From assembly GCA_964511075.1 (NCBI GenBank), contig CAZEDM010000011.1:1-64000 (forward strand): a DNA stretch of 64,000 bases, given 5' to 3'. Below, one piece after another: positions 50,562-58,175 of this stretch; positions within the stretch are counted from its first letter, which is position 1, and the number at the start of each line of letters is the position of its first letter. This stretch comes from CAZEDM01 sp964511075 (GTDB taxonomy: Bacteria > Zixibacteria > MSB-5A5 > RBG-16-43-9). Made by a program: the position numbers and the translations under genes. Below the pieces are notes generated by a model that searched no databases, had not been told where the DNA came from, and saw nothing but the letters and a program-made list of their open reading frames with translations.

Positions 50562-52160
50562 TTGAACAAGGATAAACAAAAATTTCTCACCAGCTCGAAT
50601 ATTCCGATAAACGAGCTATATACTCCAGAAAACCTCGCAGGTTTTGATTACCAGAAGGACTTAGGTAAGCCGGGAGAATATCCTTTCACCCGCGGGGTGC
50701 AGAAGGATATGTACCGGGGTCGCTTGTGGACTATGAGGCAGTATGCCGGTTTCGGCACAGCATCTGAGACCAACAAAAGGTTCAGATACCTTTTGGAACA
50801 GGGGCAGACCGGCTTATCCGTTGCCTTTGACCTGCCTACCCAGATCGGATACGATTCTGATCATCCTTTATCTTCAGGGGAGGTCGGCAAGACCGGTGTA
50901 GCCATAGATACCCTCAGGGATATGGAGATACTCTTTGACAAGATACCCCTGGATAAAGTCAGCACCTCGATGACCATCAATGCCACAGCTTCCATTCTTC
51001 TGGCAATGTATGTGGTTTTAGCTAAAGAACAGAATGTGTCTTTGAAGTTGCTTTCCGGCACGGTTCAGAATGATATCTTAAAAGAATATATCGCGCGCGG
51101 GACCTATATTTTCCCTCCGCGTCCTTCTATGAGACTGACTACTGATATTTTCAGATACGCCTCTGAGAACCTCCCTAAGTTTAACTCCATAAGCGTCAGC
51201 GGCTACCATATAAGAGAGGCAGGAGCGACTGCGGTTCAGGAGATCGCCTTCACTTTAGCCAACGGCACAGCCTATGTGCAGGAGGCGGTAAACTCAGGCT
51301 TGAACGTGAATGATTTCGGCAGAAGGGTCTCCTTCTTTCTGAACTCTCACAGCAATTTTTTGGAGGAGATTGCCAAATTCCGTGCAGCCAGAAGGCTCTG
51401 GGCTAAGATGATGAAGGAGAAATTCGGGGCAGAGGATAGTTCCTGTAAATTGAGATTCCACACCCAGACCGCAGGCTGCACTCTCACGGCCCAGCAGCCG
51501 GAGAACAATATTGTCCGGGTTGCCCTGCAGGCGCTTTCCTCGGTCTTAGGCGGAACCCAATCCCTGCATACCAATTCGATGGATGAGGCACTGAGCCTGC
51601 CCTCGGAAAAAGCCGCACAGGTAGCCTTAAGGACCCAGCAGATCATCGCTTATGAGAGTGGGGTTACCGATACGGTTGATCCCCTGGCTGGCTCTTATTT
51701 TATAGAATCTCTTACCAGTAGCCTGGAGGAAGAGGCGAGAAAGTATATCGATTATATAGAGCAGAACGGCGGAGCGCTGTGGGCAGTGGAATCCGGATAT
51801 TATCAGAAGGAGATACAGAAAAGTGCCTATGAATATCAAAAGATGGTGGAAGCCGGAGACAGGGTAATCGTAGGGGTAAATAAATTCGAAACAGAAGTTG
51901 AAAAAGAAAAAGGGAAAAAGATTTTCAGGGTGAGTAAAAAAGCAACTGCTGAGCAGATAAAAAGGCTGAAAGAAGTAAAACAAAAGAGAGATAATAACAA
52001 AGTAAAACAATCACTGGAGGAGCTGCGAAATAAAGTCAGCACGGACGAGAACCTGATCTATCCCATAATCCAGTGCGTGGAGGCATATGCTTCAATCGGG
52101 GAGATTTGCCAGGTACTAAAAGATGTCTGGGGAGAATATGAGCAAAGAATTATAATTTAA
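50562..52160 (+). CDS. Methylmalonyl-CoA mutase large subunit, copy 2
   Basis: This 532-residue split-mutase catalytic subunit parallels copy 1: PGEYPFTRGVQKDMYRGRLW, QTGLSVAFDLPTQIGYDSD, VSGYHIREAGATA and HTQTAGCTLTAQQPENNI. It has Tyr61 (TMRQYAGFG) and Arg191 (PSMRLTTD), the pair expected for methylmalonyl-CoA. The start is TTG with a weak GAGG upstream. No B12 subunit is adjacent, so it must share the one at 43543 or use one elsewhere. The epimerase begins 24 bases later, which supports methylmalonyl-CoA as substrate. Confidence 0.92.
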   Translation: MNKDKQKFLTSSNIPINELYTPENLAGFDYQKDLGKPGEYPFTRGVQKDMYRGRLWTMRQYAGFGTASETNKRFRYLLEQGQTGLSVAFDLPTQIGYDSDHPLSSGEVGKTGVAIDTLRDMEILFDKIPLDKVSTSMTINATASILLAMYVVLAKEQNVSLKLLSGTVQNDILKEYIARGTYIFPPRPSMRLTTDIFRYASENLPKFNSISVSGYHIREAGATAVQEIAFTLANGTAYVQEAVNSGLNVNDFGRRVSFFLNSHSNFLEEIAKFRAARRLWAKMMKEKFGAEDSSCKLRFHTQTAGCTLTAQQPENNIVRVALQALSSVLGGTQSLHTNSMDEALSLPSEKAAQVALRTQQIIAYESGVTDTVDPLAGSYFIESLTSSLEEEARKYIDYIEQNGGALWAVESGYYQKEIQKSAYEYQKMVEAGDRVIVGVNKFETEVEKEKGKKIFRVSKKATAEQIKRLKEVKQKRDNNKVKQSLEELRNKVSTDENLIYPIIQCVEAYASIGEICQVLKDVWGEYEQRIII

Positions 52161-52184
52161 AAGAGGCTCAAAGGTTAAAAAAAT

Positions 52185-52583
52185 ATGAAAATAGAAAAAA
52201 TTGAGCATATCGGGATTGCGGTTAAAAAGATTGATGAGGCAGTAAAATTTTACAGAGATGTTCTCAATCTAAAGATCTCCGAGAAGATTGAAATACCCCA
52301 GAGGAAACTGAGGGTTGCATTCATCCAGGTTTCCGAAACCAAATTGGAGCTTCTGGAGTCGATGGGGGAAGGAAGCGTCATAGACAGGTTCATCCAGAGA
52401 AAAGGAGAGGGGATTCATCATATCTGCTTAGAAGTAGAGGATTTCGATAAAGCAGTAGTTGAGCTAAAGGATAAAAAAACAGAATTCGTGGATGAGCCTC
52501 GAATGGGAGCTGAAGATAAAAGAATAGTTTTCCTTCATCCGAAAAATGCCTTCGGGGTGTTGATTGAATTAAAAGAAAAATAG
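52185..52583 (+). CDS. mce: Methylmalonyl-CoA epimerase
   Basis: This 132-residue VOC-fold protein has the family pattern IEHIGIAVKKIDEAVKFYRDVL, the metal ligand region KLELLES and GIHHICLEVEDFDKAV, ending FGVLIELKEK. It interconverts (S)- and (R)-methylmalonyl-CoA between carboxylase and mutase. Its place immediately after mutase copy 2 is the normal context. Confidence 0.94.
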   Translation: MKIEKIEHIGIAVKKIDEAVKFYRDVLNLKISEKIEIPQRKLRVAFIQVSETKLELLESMGEGSVIDRFIQRKGEGIHHICLEVEDFDKAVVELKDKKTEFVDEPRMGAEDKRIVFLHPKNAFGVLIELKEK

Positions 52584-52668
52584 GATTCAGGGATTCGAGG
52601 GTTTAAGTGAATATTAAGATTCAAATTCGTAATGCCCGATGTTTTTGTCGGACAGTAAAAGGGAAAAA

Positions 52669-52694
52669 GTAGGGACAGGGCTTGTCCCTGTCCG
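52669..52694 (+). repeat. GTAG-type REP upstream of the RAYT gene
   Basis: GTAG is followed by GGACAGGG / CCCTGTCC arms with a CTTGT-type loop and a final G. It is base-for-base the same hairpin as at 48190 and 53192. It ends 21 bases before the transposase ATG. A partial GCCCGA ... TCGGAC sequence lies just upstream. Confidence 0.9.
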
Positions 52695-52715
52695 AAAGAC
52701 TTAGCAGGTCATGAA

Positions 52716-53195
52716 ATGAAGAAGGCTGAACTGCCCAAAAGGAAAAATCCCAGATTAAAAGATTTTGATTATTCACAGCCTTATGTATATTTTTTGACAA
52801 TCTGCTTAAAGAATAAGGAAAAGATATTTTATAACCCTGATTTAAATTCAGAGATTCTAAATTGTCTGAAGCAAGAAAAGATTAAAAAAGGAATAGCAAT
52901 TTATTCCTATTGCTTAATGCCAAACCATATACATTTGTTAATTTCTCCATTGGAAAGCGGTGTCAATATATCCAAGTTTGTAGGAAGTTTTAAAAGTAAA
53001 GCCACAAAAATAGCTTGGAAACATGGTCTAAAGGGTCAAATCTGGCAGGGTAGATTTTACGATCATGTTGTCAGAAAAGTTGAAGATCTTAAAGATACAT
53101 GTGAGTATATTTTAAATAACCCAGTAAGAAAAGGGTTAGTTCCGAAATGGGAAGATTATCAGTTTAATGGGATGCTCGATCCAATTTACATGTAG
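52716..53195 (+). CDS. REP-associated tyrosine transposase (RAYT, Y1/HUH nuclease)
   Basis: This 159-residue protein has the Y1 transposase fold. The HUH motif is His71-Ile-His73 in YCLMPNHIHLLISP, the RAYT-type WQGRFYDHVVR segment is at 110-120, and the nucleophile Tyr131 is in CEYILNNPVRKG. RAYTs cut at the foot of REP hairpins. Unlike IS200/IS605 elements, no TnpB, LE or RE structure is seen. A GTAG-type REP lies 21 bases upstream and a REP pair lies directly downstream; the TAG stop codon itself is part of the downstream GTAG foot. Its base composition is more AT-rich than its neighbours. All key residues are intact, so the enzyme may be functional. Confidence 0.92.
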   Translation: MKKAELPKRKNPRLKDFDYSQPYVYFLTICLKNKEKIFYNPDLNSEILNCLKQEKIKKGIAIYSYCLMPNHIHLLISPLESGVNISKFVGSFKSKATKIAWKHGLKGQIWQGRFYDHVVRKVEDLKDTCEYILNNPVRKGLVPKWEDYQFNGMLDPIYM

Positions 53196-53285
53196 GGACA
53201 GGGCTTGTCCCTGTCCGTGAATTTAATTCGGACAATCAGGCTATGCCTGCGGAATAAACGGACAACCACAAGGGTTGTCCCTACA
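53191..53285. repeat. GTAG-type REP pair downstream of the RAYT gene
   Basis: The left REP (53191-53217) is TGTAG with GGACAGGG / CCCTGTCC arms. The right REP (53260-53285) is inverted: GGACAACC / GGTTGTCC then CTACA. A small CAGGC-TAT-GCCTG hairpin lies between them. This is a BIME-like unit. Its first bases supply the stop codon of the transposase gene. Confidence 0.9.
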
Positions 53286-53311
53286 AAAGATAAATAATTA
53301 AGGAGAGCAAG

Positions 53312-54385
53312 ATGGGTCTTTTTGAGATGATGGAGGAAAGAGGGCATGAGCAGCTGATCTTTTGCTACAATCAGCCCACCAACCTCAAAGCCATAATAGC
53401 CATACACGATACCACCTTAGGCAAGGCTGTGGGGGGATGCAGGCTCTGGAGATATAACACGGAAAAAGATGCCATCACCGATGCCTTGATCTTATCCGAG
53501 ATTATGACCTATCAGTCATCCATCTCGGACTGCGATACCGGTGGCGGAAAGGTAGTCCTGTGGCACGATTTCGAGGAGGAGCCGGATGAGGCATACTACC
53601 GGGCAGCGGGCAGATTTGTCGAGGGATTAAAGGGAAGGATCGTCACCTATCCGGATTTGGGCACTGATTCTCAGGAGATGAGATACATAAGAAGAGAGAC
53701 AGAACACGTCCTTTTTTATGAGACTTCCTCCGGCTTAAGAGCGGAAAGCTCGGAGCTAACTGCCTATGGCGTATACTGGGGGATGAAAGCCTGCGTTAAG
53801 GAGCTTTACGGCGTCTCCTCCCTGGAGGGGCTTACCGTGGGGATACAGGGCGTGGGCAGCGTGGGCCAGATATTGGCTGATTACCTCAAGCAGGAGAACG
53901 TGAAGTTGGTGGTAACCGATTTAAATTACGATTCCATCAAAAAAATACAGGATAGATACTCGGATACATTAATTGTCAAACCCCAGGAGATATTGACCTG
54001 CAAATGCGAAATTTTTTCACCCTGTGCCCTGGGTCCGGTCTTCACCAGAGAGAATATAGACAAGCTGAATTGTAAAATCATTGCAGGCGGGGCATATAAC
54101 GTTCTGGAGGATGCTTCCCTAGCCGAGGAGCTTTATAAGCGGGGAATCATCTATGCACCGGACTTCGTGATCAACTCCGGCGAGCTGTTTTTGACTTCCG
54201 ATGCCCTGCAGATACTGTCAAAGGAAGAGGCATTAGCCAGGGTTAAGAAAATCTACGATATAATGGCAAAGGTTTTGACTATATCCAAAAGAGAGAACAT
54301 CTCCCCGTATCAGGCTGCTTACCGCCTGGCAAACGAGAGGATCAAAAGGGTAGGGGATATAAAAAATATTCTGTGTTGCATATAA
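53312..54385 (+). CDS. Glu/Leu/Phe/Val dehydrogenase family protein (leucine dehydrogenase-like)
   Basis: This 357-residue protein aligns with leucine dehydrogenase: substrate domain with GGCRLW, GGGK (catalytic Lys80) and YPDLGTD (Asp115), and an NAD domain with GVGSVG (180-185) and VTDLN. The substrate-carboxylate lysine of the MTYK motif is Gln68 here (MTYQSS), while Lys80 and Asp115 are kept at the same numbers as in the Bacillus enzyme. It may deaminate branched-chain amino acids with altered kinetics or act on another substrate. An AGGAGAG site precedes the ATG. Butyrate kinase follows. Confidence 0.82.
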   Translation: MGLFEMMEERGHEQLIFCYNQPTNLKAIIAIHDTTLGKAVGGCRLWRYNTEKDAITDALILSEIMTYQSSISDCDTGGGKVVLWHDFEEEPDEAYYRAAGRFVEGLKGRIVTYPDLGTDSQEMRYIRRETEHVLFYETSSGLRAESSELTAYGVYWGMKACVKELYGVSSLEGLTVGIQGVGSVGQILADYLKQENVKLVVTDLNYDSIKKIQDRYSDTLIVKPQEILTCKCEIFSPCALGPVFTRENIDKLNCKIIAGGAYNVLEDASLAEELYKRGIIYAPDFVINSGELFLTSDALQILSKEEALARVKKIYDIMAKVLTISKRENISPYQAAYRLANERIKRVGDIKNILCCI

Positions 54386-54406
54386 AAAAGTTTTTGAAGA
54401 AATTCT

Positions 54407-54490
54407 GGAGTGCAAACCTTTTAGGTTTGCCAAGATTAATTCTATGTTTTACTCACTAACATGTTAAGTAAAGCTGAAGCTTTACACTCC
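54407..54490. repeat. GGAG-type paired palindrome (family C)
   Basis: GGAG is followed by TGCAAACC-TTTT-AGGTTTGC (54411-54430). After a 37-bp centre, GTAAAGC-TGAA-GCTTTAC leads into ACTCC, the foot on the other strand. These are the same two hairpins as in the atp operon copy at 14950, in the opposite order. It lies between the dehydrogenase and butyrate kinase genes. Confidence 0.85.
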
Positions 54491-54536
54491 AAAACTCTTC
54501 ACAAAGAATTACAGACAAAATAGAATCTCAAGATCA

Positions 54537-55643
54537 ATGGAGCAAAAAAAGATGAACAAGAAGAGCAGTTTCAGGATACTGGTGATTAATCCGGGCTCAA
54601 CCTCTACCAAGGTCTCTATCTTCGAGGGGGAGAAAGAGCTTTTTGAAAAGACCATCTCTCACAGCAAGCTGGAGCTGGAGCCTTTCAGAAGGGTCTGGGA
54701 CCAGTACGAGTTCAGGAAAAGGTTGATCAAGGAGCTTTTAGAGGACCACGACATCAAACCCACGTCCCTTTCTGCGGTTGTGGGCAGGGGCGGGCTTTTC
54801 AGGCCGGTGGTAAGCGGCACTTACCTGGTAAACGAGAAGATGATAGAGGACGGCAGAAACGCTTACGGTGGCGAGCATGCCTCCAATCTGGGTGCGGTTC
54901 TGGCTTTTGGCCTGGGTTGGGACTATCACATCCCTGCCTTCATAGTTGACCCGCCCTCAGTGGACGAGTTTGAGGAATGCTCCCACTATTCCGGGTTACC
55001 GGAGTTTCCCAGAAAAAGCCTTTTCCATGCCCTGAACGTCAAAGCCACTGCCCGCCTGGCGGCAAAAGACCTGAAGAAAAAATTGGGGGAGATAAATCTG
55101 GTTGTGGCTCATCTGGGAGGAGGGATCACGGTTGCGGCATTAAAGAAGGGCAGGGTGATCGATGCCAATAACGCCCTGGATACGGGACCATTTACCCCGG
55201 AGAGGTCCGGCAGCCTGCCTATGTTCGATTTTGCGGAATGGTGCTTTTCAGGAAAAGTAAGCATTGATCAGGTGAAAAAGAGAATGGTAGGCGGCGGGGG
55301 TTTGGTAGCATACTTGGGAACGAATGATGCCAGGGAGGCGGAAAAAAGGATAGAACAGGGGGATAAAAAAGCGAAGACAGTATACAAGGCAATGATCTAT
55401 CAGATAGCCTGTGAGATAGGCTTGAGAGCAGTTGCCCTCAGGGGCAAGGTGGATGCGATAGTTTTGACCGGCGGGCTGGCTCATTCCGAGATGATAGTGG
55501 GAAGGCTCAAGGAATATGTGGGTTTCATTGCCAAGATTTTAGTTTATCCGGGGCAGGACGAGATGAAAGCACTTGCCTTAGGGGCACTAAGGGTGTTGAG
55601 GGGGGAGGAGGAGGCGAAGACTTACCCGCAGGTAGTTGAATAA
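54537..55643 (+). CDS. buk: Butyrate kinase family protein
   Basis: This 368-residue ASKHA-fold kinase has ILVINPGSTSTKVSIFEGE at the N-terminus, VGRGGLFRPVVSGTY, VAHLGGGITVAA and VLTGGLAHSEMIV. It converts an acyl phosphate plus ADP to acid plus ATP; butyryl-, isobutyryl- or other branched acyl phosphates are the usual substrates. The matching phosphotransacylases lie at 60514 and 62436 on the opposite strand. Together they would conserve energy from amino acid fermentation. Confidence 0.92.
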   Translation: MEQKKMNKKSSFRILVINPGSTSTKVSIFEGEKELFEKTISHSKLELEPFRRVWDQYEFRKRLIKELLEDHDIKPTSLSAVVGRGGLFRPVVSGTYLVNEKMIEDGRNAYGGEHASNLGAVLAFGLGWDYHIPAFIVDPPSVDEFEECSHYSGLPEFPRKSLFHALNVKATARLAAKDLKKKLGEINLVVAHLGGGITVAALKKGRVIDANNALDTGPFTPERSGSLPMFDFAEWCFSGKVSIDQVKKRMVGGGGLVAYLGTNDAREAEKRIEQGDKKAKTVYKAMIYQIACEIGLRAVALRGKVDAIVLTGGLAHSEMIVGRLKEYVGFIAKILVYPGQDEMKALALGALRVLRGEEEAKTYPQVVE

Positions 55644-55662
55644 AAAGGTTCAAGGGGAAAAA

Positions 55663-55697
55663 TGTAGCGGAAGGCTTCAGCCTTCCATTTAGATCTA
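55663..55697 (+). repeat. GTAG-type REP palindrome
   Basis: GTAG, CG and then GGAAGGC-TTCA-GCCTTCC, followed by ATTTAGATCTAC, whose CTAC could be a degraded opposite foot. The arms match the first hairpin of 45248-45301. Confidence 0.75.
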
Positions 55698-55722
55698 CTC
55701 TTATATGATAATGGGAAATTAA

Positions 55723-57111
55723 GTGATAGATATTTTCGGTTATCAAATACCAACTGCTTTGTTCTGGACAATTATTCTTGGTGTTGGCGCCATACTTATC
55801 ACTCTTTTCGCTTGGATTTTACCTCGCAGAGCAAAGCTAAGAAAAGAAGATGAGGAACGACTTCAAAAGATTGAAAAAGAATCAGACCGGATTCCCTCAA
55901 TTGAAAGAGATGTCAAAGAGATAAATGAAAATCTTAAGGTGCTTAAAGAGCGATCAGATGCACAACTTTATATTGATGGATTAGATAAGGCTCCTCCTTC
56001 TGTATTTGACCCATTTGCTAAGGGTCTAAAACTTATGAGAGAGTATAAATGGGATGAAGCAATTGATGAATTCAAAAAATCAATGAAAGAGGCTAAAGGC
56101 AGTCAATTGGTAGCTCTTTATAATCTCATTGGGTTATGTTACAACACTCCGGGTAAACTTGATGAATCTGTTGAAAATTATAATAAATCTTTAAACCTTG
56201 CTATAGAATTTAAGGATAAGGAAGGACAAGCGAATGCTCTTGGCAACCTCGGAGATGTTTATCAGATTAGAGGAGATTTGGACAAAGGCATAAAGTACCC
56301 TGAAGATGCTTTAAGGCTATTCAGGGAGCTTGGTAATAAAGAGGGAGAGGCATCAGCTTTTAACAGCCTCGGTATAGTTTATCAAAAAAAAGGAGAATCG
56401 GGCAAAGCAGTAAAATATTATGAGAATGCTTTAAAGCTACATAGGGAAATTGGTAATAAAAAAGGAGAGGCATCAGCTCTTGGCAACCTCGGAAATGATT
56501 ATCGCATAAGAGGAGAATTGGATAAAGCGGTGAAGTATCATGAGGATGCTTTGAAGCTCAATCAGGAGTTAGGTAATAAAGAAGGTGAAGCAGCTGATCT
56601 TGGTAACCTTGGAATAATTTATCGTATTAGAGGAGATATGGAGAAAGCCATAAAGTATCATGAGGATGCTAAAAATATTGCAGTCGAAATAGGCAATAGA
56701 GAAATTGAAGCATGTCAGTTTGAAGCAATAGCTCTGGTTAAATATGACCAAGGTGAACTTGGAATCGCACTCGACTTCCAAAATCAAGCCATAAATATTC
56801 ATCGAGAGATTGGCAACCGCGAAGGAGAAGCTAGATGTCTAGTTAACCTCGGAAATGTTTATCTGATTAGAGGAGAATTGAACAATGCAATAAAGTATTA
56901 TGAAGATGCTTTAAAGTTACACAGAGAAATAGGTAATAAAGGAGGTGAAGCAGCTAATCTTGGCAACCTAGGTAATGTCTATACAGTCAAAGGAGATAAA
57001 GAAAAAGCATTAAAATATTTTGAAGATGCATTAGAACTCTTTACTCAAGTCGATGCAAAAATTGAAATTGCGGGCGTTAAAAGAAATATTAAAAATTTAA
57101 AAGGTGAATGA
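55723..57111 (+). CDS. Membrane-anchored TPR protein
   Basis: This 462-residue protein has one N-terminal membrane helix (ALFWTIILGVGAILITLFAWIL), a short coiled coil and, from about residue 95, eight or nine tetratricopeptide repeats. The last seven are 40-residue units of the GNKEGEAxxLGNLGxxY type (LGN/NB-ARC-associated class), visible in DNA as 120-bp near repeats. Such arrays bind protein partners. The start is GTG. The gene is more AT-rich than its neighbours and no partner is adjacent, so function is unknown. It may have spread by horizontal transfer or expanded by repeat duplication. Confidence 0.8.
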   Translation: MIDIFGYQIPTALFWTIILGVGAILITLFAWILPRRAKLRKEDEERLQKIEKESDRIPSIERDVKEINENLKVLKERSDAQLYIDGLDKAPPSVFDPFAKGLKLMREYKWDEAIDEFKKSMKEAKGSQLVALYNLIGLCYNTPGKLDESVENYNKSLNLAIEFKDKEGQANALGNLGDVYQIRGDLDKGIKYPEDALRLFRELGNKEGEASAFNSLGIVYQKKGESGKAVKYYENALKLHREIGNKKGEASALGNLGNDYRIRGELDKAVKYHEDALKLNQELGNKEGEAADLGNLGIIYRIRGDMEKAIKYHEDAKNIAVEIGNREIEACQFEAIALVKYDQGELGIALDFQNQAINIHREIGNREGEARCLVNLGNVYLIRGELNNAIKYYEDALKLHREIGNKGGEAANLGNLGNVYTVKGDKEKALKYFEDALELFTQVDAKIEIAGVKRNIKNLKGE

Positions 57112-57120
57112 ATTGAGGGA

Positions 57121-57195
57121 TGTCATTCCGATCCCCCATTTTTGCTGGAGAAGAATCTAGAGATTCTTCAGTCGCTACACTCCTTCAGAATGACA
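57121..57195. repeat. TGTCATTC/GAATGACA inverted repeat (family F)
   Basis: The outer arms TGTCATTC and GAATGACA enclose a perfect inner AAGAATCT-AG-AGATTCTT hairpin (57151-57168). It lies between convergent genes. It resembles a common bacterial intergenic repeat class with TGTCATTC ends. Confidence 0.7.
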
Positions 57196-57209
57196 AAGAA
57201 TAAACTATC

Positions 57210-58025
57210 TTACTCCATTTCCAGCGGCTTTGCCTCTGGCGGTATCTTGATCTGAAATTTCTTCTCCGAAATGGATGAATTTATCTTCGTCTCCAGAAAT
57301 TTAAGCCGGAGCTTTTCTTTTTCATTCAAGGAGTTTATCTTTATCTCCTGGGGGACTTTTATTCCACTGATTTCCCTGAAATCCTTATACTCGATCACAA
57401 AACCTTTAGCTTCTTCTGGATTGGAGTATTCAGTTTCCTCCCACATACATTTTCTTAAGTAAGCGTCATTTTTGTCTATCCAGTAGCTTTTCTTCCATAC
57501 CTCGCCTCTTTGTTCGAAGATGAAGTTCTTCTTGTCCATACCCCTGTAGATTGTGCCAACTTTTTTCAACTGGATTTCCAGGGTGAGCATCTTTAAAAGA
57601 CAGAAAAGATTTATCTCCGTCTGAAAAATCTCCTCCTCGGAGCAGCCCAGGCTTGTGCCTCTATAATATCTTTGCTGTCTCGGGAAATAGAAGAGAAAAG
57701 CATCTCCTATAATCACTCCGGTAATATAATCCGGTCCCAAAAAGGCTTTGACCCTGAAGGCAAGGCTGTCCGGCCTTACAAGGAATAATTCCAGGTCTCC
57801 GGAATAGCTGCCCCTTGAGGATTTCAGGCTAAAATTTATAAGCGAGGCAACGGATTTGACTTGATTCTGGTTGGATATTGCACTATCCAGGACCTTTTCC
57901 GGCTCTAACTCCTCTGCAGGGAATCTCAATTGGGGCGCGGGATGACAGCTGAAGAAAAATATACAGACTAAAAAGAGAATTACAACGCTCAAAGTGAAAA
58001 ATTTTGTTCGTGCGGGAATTGTCAT
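57210..58025 (-). CDS. DUF4292-like lipoprotein
   Basis: This 271-residue protein has an N-terminal hydrophobic stretch (FFTLSVVILFLVCIFFFSC) ending in a cysteine at a lipoprotein-like position, although the FFSC box is atypical. The rest is rich in beta strands and resembles the LolA/LolB-like DUF4292 family of FCB-group outer membrane lipoproteins. A role in envelope lipid or lipoprotein handling is possible. ATG 58025 is preferred over the TTG one codon upstream. The start codon lies between the arms of a 10-bp inverted repeat (58011-58020 and 58049-58058). Confidence 0.65.
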   Translation of the reverse strand: MTIPARTKFFTLSVVILFLVCIFFFSCHPAPQLRFPAEELEPEKVLDSAISNQNQVKSVASLINFSLKSSRGSYSGDLELFLVRPDSLAFRVKAFLGPDYITGVIIGDAFLFYFPRQQRYYRGTSLGCSEEEIFQTEINLFCLLKMLTLEIQLKKVGTIYRGMDKKNFIFEQRGEVWKKSYWIDKNDAYLRKCMWEETEYSNPEEAKGFVIEYKDFREISGIKVPQEIKINSLNEKEKLRLKFLETKINSSISEKKFQIKIPPEAKPLEME

Positions 58026-58058
58026 CAAGACCCCGTTGAATGCGGGGGAATTCCCGCA
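58011..58058 (-). promoter_or_regulatory. Inverted repeat enclosing the lipoprotein start codon
   Basis: TGCGGGAATT (58011-58020, within codons 4-7) and AATTCCCGCA (58049-58058, upstream) are perfect inverted arms. In mRNA they could pair and hide the start and a GGGGT ribosome-site-like sequence. It may instead be a repeat on which the gene start has settled. Confidence 0.4.
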
Positions 58059-58072
58059 CCTAAGTTATTGCA

Positions 58073-58102
58073 TTGGTTCGGAAAATCCAATTTCCGAACC
58101 AA
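58073..58102. repeat. Perfect 12-bp-arm hairpin between M50 protease and lipoprotein genes
   Basis: TTGGTTCGGAAA and TTTCCGAACCAA surround ATCCAA. It is not followed by a T-tract on either strand, so a REP-like repeat is more likely than a terminator. Confidence 0.65.
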
Positions 58103-58175
58103 CTTAAACAGAATCAAACAGAATAAGCTCAGACTTACAAGGCTTAATGAGGGAATCCTTAAAATCGGTTTTTTC

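Noticed and set aside
52716..53195. IS200/IS605 insertion sequence
   Set aside because: The protein has the RAYT-type WQGRFYDHVVR segment, there is no TnpB gene, and the flanks are REP palindromes rather than single LE/RE hairpins.
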